This document shows positions 62,401-64,000 of a stretch of DNA of 64,000 nt, piece by piece. Under the pieces are notes generated by a model. It was not told where the DNA came from, did not search any database, and saw nothing but the letters and a program-made list of their open reading frames with translations. Both the position numbers and the translations under genes were made by a program. The number at the start of each line of letters is the position of its first letter. Position 1 is the first letter of the stretch. The DNA is from Manduca sexta (taxonomy: Eukaryota > Arthropoda > Insecta > Lepidoptera > Sphingidae): the NCBI RefSeq assembly GCF_014839805.1, contig NC_051123.1:5438727-5502726 (forward strand), in the 5' to 3' direction.

Positions 62401-62692
62401 AAATATCGGCTAAATAGAGGCATACAACGTACCATACTCATATTTGTTTATAATTTTTTTGTTGGCTGACCAATCAACCCTGCGAGGCAATGCGCTGTTT
62501 ATTATAACTCTGCAAAATAGAACTATTTTATAACTATTTCATAGAAAGAAAAACAATCAAGGTAAATATATCTCACTCAGGTACTCGTTAAAAGGCTGCC
62601 GGCGATAAAGAATCCCAAGCCGCGTCTCCACAAACTGTTCAAAGACTTTTGGCTGTATTGCGTTGTGATGGGTTTCACAGCTGCCGAATCAG
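50440..62692 (+). CDS. PI4KA: Phosphatidylinositol 4-kinase III alpha, N-terminal 788 residues, 12 exons (3' partial)
   Basis: Exons: 50440-50523, 52331-52541, 53287-54008, 54413-54526, 55633-55810, 58275-58375, 58950-59100, 59706-59901, 60334-60444, 60735-60908, 61796-62006 and 62581-62692, all in frame. The product is colinear with animal PI4KA: VAESFSFCLVTLLSDV-like [99 protein letters not shown], and [21 protein letters not shown]4KA makes PI4P at the plasma membrane with the TTC7/EFR3/FAM126 partners; in Drosophila it supports PIP2 supply and photoreceptor signalling. The seen part is the helical solenoid scaffold; the PIK helical and catalytic domains lie beyond the right edge. Exon 3 (722 bases) is unusually long and includes a Ser/Pro-rich, lineage-variable linker. 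Exon 11 is strikingly GC-rich. The exon 12 donor is GTATTT. Confidence 0.93.
50973..51296 (+). mobile_element. tRNA-derived SINE, family A (copy 6, full length)
   Basis: Intact box A GATAGCTTAGTTGG and box B GGTTCAAATCCC; tail GGGCTGATATTATTATA. An imperfect target repeat (ATTGTTTAGCT / ATTGTTTTGCT) flanks it. It lies in intron 1 of the PI4-kinase gene. Confidence 0.85.
51428..51622 (-). mobile_element. Miniature Helitron, 195 bp
   Basis: On the minus strand it begins TCGTTAGTAATATATAAGCT after an A and ends GCATATAAAAGCTAG before a T; it keeps the GAAGAGTTTGTTTG and GCTAATCTCAGGAACTACT blocks near its 5' end. It lies in intron 1 of the PI4-kinase gene. Confidence 0.6.
52930..53190 (+). repeat. 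Possible further tRNA-derived repeat
   Basis: GGCAATGATCTAGTGGCAGT and, about 40 bases later, GGGATTCAATTCCCAA resemble tRNA boxes A and B, but there is no second copy here to support it. It lies in intron 2 of the PI4-kinase gene. Confidence 0.3.
54090..54330 (+). repeat. Interspersed repeat family D (copy 4)
   Basis: CACTGCACCTGATGGTAAGT, CCGGATATACACAGGCTGAT and GGAACGCGACAAACTTACGT match the copy at 22935. A T-run sits at the left edge. It lies in intron 3 of the PI4-kinase gene, between closely spaced exons 3 and 4. Confidence 0.5.
55480..55617 (+). repeat. 48-bp direct repeat (90-bp spacing) beside a splice acceptor
   Basis: CTTTTTTTCATAGTTTTAT followed by GCATAAGTGGACCTATTTCG occurs at 55480-55527 and again at 55570-55617. 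The second copy ends 15 bases before exon 5 of the PI4-kinase gene. Confidence 0.85.
56548..56719 (+). mobile_element. tRNA-derived SINE, family A (copy 7, 5' truncated) with 13-bp target duplication
   Basis: Flanked by AAAGTTATGATTT at 56535-56547 and 56720-56732. It starts in the body (CGTGTGGAAACCTGCATACC), so the head was lost at insertion, as in incomplete reverse transcription. It lies in intron 5 of the PI4-kinase gene. Confidence 0.85.
57009..57151. mobile_element. Short foldback MITE
   Basis: AGATGGGCAATCTACTTGAA at the left is mirrored by GAATCCAGTAGATTATCCAT at the right, each flanked by TA-rich sequence. It lies in intron 5 of the PI4-kinase gene, 26 bases from the next MITE. Confidence 0.6.
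57177..57421. mobile_element. Tc1/mariner-type MITE with TA target site
   Basis: Ends TCGACGCTTGAAAGGCAAT and the exact inverse ATTGCCTTTCAAGCGTCGA, flanked by TA. An inner inverted pair (CAAACGAAGCAGAAAAAT / ATTTTTCTGCTTCGTTTG) is also present. A related left end is visible at about 61258. Confidence 0.75.
58610..58791. mobile_element. Palindromic TTAA-flanked MITE (short copy, no hAT insertion)
   Basis: TTAA at 58606-58609 and 58792-58795. It shares GGCGATACCTCAAGGTCCAT, CTAACTAAACAAGTATTGGC-type and AATCATGGATATTTCGGCC blocks with 4183-5842, but the right arm is deleted to ATCCATGATCGCC. It lies in intron 6 of the PI4-kinase gene. Confidence 0.75.
59240..59505 (+). mobile_element. tRNA-derived SINE, family B (full copy)
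   Basis: Box B GGGTTCGATCTCGG, then ATCAACCCAGAGTCTGGAAT, TATCACATCATGAGACAG and CTCTGCCTACCCGTTCGCTG. It lies in intron 7 of the PI4-kinase gene. Confidence 0.65.
59938..60260 (-). mobile_element. Short retroposed element, family C (copy 4), with 12-bp target duplication
   Basis: Flanked by AGTTAGATGATT at 59926-59937 and 60261-60272. On the minus strand it starts CCCCCCCTAGGCAATTCTTG, as in the copy at 28738. It starts 36 bases after the end of exon 8 of the PI4-kinase gene, within intron 8. Confidence 0.8.
61437..61749. mobile_element. GC-rich-subterminal MITE with CGTTCAAGTAT termini
   Basis: The left end GGGGTCGTTCAAGTATTGCG is mirrored by ACGTTATACTTGAACGGCTC at the right. Inside are repeated AACGTTACGxxGCGTTACA blocks beside G-runs. 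It ends 46 bases before exon 11 of the PI4-kinase gene. Confidence 0.7.
62041..62285 (+). repeat. Diverged tandem duplication, period ~124 bp
   Basis: GCCGATGCTTAGTTTAATTC at 62041 recurs as GTCGATGCTTATTTTAATAC at 62165, and ATCTATAGCATAACG closes both units. It lies in intron 11 of the PI4-kinase gene. Confidence 0.75.
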
Positions 62693-64000
62693 GTATTTAT
62701 CATTGCATATTACGTATATAATATGATCTTTAAATTTATTTACTTATATTTTTCTACCCACGAATTAAATTTACTATTAAAACAAATCTATTCTACTTTA
62801 CTGTAAACATTTCAAGCGAATGATTAGGGAAAAAATATCGATTTATTTTAAGTCTGATATTTTTTTTTGTAAATAAATAACATGTCGATAAATTGTAGTA
62901 ATCGATTCGAGTCTATTGTTCTATAATAGAAAAAAAGCTTGATTAAGAATTTTATTGATATTTTTGACTAACATTTAATGACTAAATATTATATCGATTA
63001 AACGAATCGCTTGATATGTCGACAGTTTTAAATAAAAAAAAACAATTCGATATCGCACTTTCCTTCAACACTCTATAATCAAATTGTATGTAAATACCTA
63101 CATATTGTGATGTTTATATAGATGTATTTAAACGTCTTATTGTCTCTCCTTCTATGGCAACGCCTGTAGCCATGCGAAAGCGTGAGTAAACATGCTTTTA
63201 GACAGTAAATAGATGTATGTCGTTTGGTTTTTATATGATGTTAGTTTGATGCCGGTAGTATATTCATGGATTACTTATAATAATCTGGAAATACCGATTA
63301 TACATATCGATTATTATCGATATGTGGCATATTTTTTTTTTAAATTTAGCGAAATTTTTAGCTGTTTTATAATAATTGAAAGGTAAAATAATACTCTTAA
63401 AGATACTGTGATCAAAATAATAATGTATGCTCATTCTACATTCACATTAAAAATTAATGTAAATGTTTGTTATAACATTCCGTTGTATGAAAACCTTTTT
63501 TAAAAGCTTGTATGGCTTTTTTCATTCATAAAATGAAATTAAAACATGTTATTCCATACGTTTCAATACGTGGAATTTCATAGTGCGATCTGGGTCTCTC
63601 ATTGCTATGATAAATTATCTCGAAACAATCAGGTTGAAAATCATCTTCACTCCATGGATATAGCACCGGATTAAATGCTGTATTTGATAATCTTGGGCTC
63701 GACTTGTATATTTGAACAAATGTTTGGACAAATTTAGTAGTGTGTGTGTTTTTTATTTTCAGAGTGTGCTTTTAGGTCGAGTATTATAGATTACGCATTG
63801 TTAGATGAGTTTTTTTTGTTTTATTAGGTAAAATGTTTATAGATGAAGCTTTTTGAATGGTTTTGGATTGGAGTGTTATATTTTACGTTTATTGTTTTTC
63901 GGTTGATAAAATTGTAATGTGATTTTGTTTTTGTGTTTAAAATTGAGAATTTTTTGTCTCAATGAAAAAAAAAAGAAATTTCCAACATAAATATGGAAAA
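62693..64000 (+). other. PI4-kinase intron 12 (continues beyond the window)
   Basis: AT-rich, no further exon found. The expected continuation of the family (a Trp-Pro-containing segment after ESG) does not occur in any frame I checked, so the next exon lies to the right of the window. Confidence 0.6.

Overview
This window is nuclear DNA from a moth or butterfly (Lepidoptera). Genes are split into small exons with GT-AG introns in AT-rich sequence. One gene is a cytochrome P450 resembling the lepidopteran CYP341 family. The spaces and introns are full of repeats typical of lepidopteran genomes: tRNA-derived SINEs, Helitrons ending in CTAG, RTE-like LINE tails and many foldback MITEs. There are no prokaryotic features. 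Almost none of the long open frames is a gene as it stands; the gene models here were assembled by hand from exons, splice sites and reading phase.

Five genes are present. (1) 1-10818, minus: the N-terminal third of a CYP4-clan P450, with four exons seen, a 9.2 kb first intron and the rest beyond the left edge. (2) 16246-23625, plus: a complete nine-exon gene for a 507-residue SHCBP1/Nessun dorma-type protein with a C-terminal parallel beta-helix, a centralspindlin partner in cytokinesis. (3) 28372-43561, plus: a complete eleven-exon gene for a 527-residue acyl-CoA synthetase/luciferase-like adenylating enzyme. (4) 46588-48378, minus: a four-exon gene for a 65-residue secreted, glycine-rich peptide, with a well-placed TATA box. 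(5) 50440-62692, plus: the first twelve exons (788 residues) of phosphatidylinositol 4-kinase III alpha, cut by the right edge before the kinase domain.

The genes look functionally independent (detoxification or odorant metabolism, cytokinesis, acyl activation, a secreted peptide, plasma-membrane PI4P supply), and I see no gene-cluster logic joining them. Genes 1 and 2 are divergent, and so are genes 4 and 5.

The repeat content is rich and layered. A hAT element with an 8-bp target duplication sits inside a palindromic TTAA-flanked MITE, and a second copy of that MITE in the kinase gene lacks the hAT. A Helitron in the Nessun dorma gene carries five 123-bp tandem repeats and was itself invaded by a 1.3-kb element with terminal inverted repeats. 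A 1.2-kb near-perfect foldback separates genes 4 and 5. Several MITEs lie within about 60 bp of splice acceptors. The best candidates for something not yet described are the small glycine-rich peptide gene and the large foldback.
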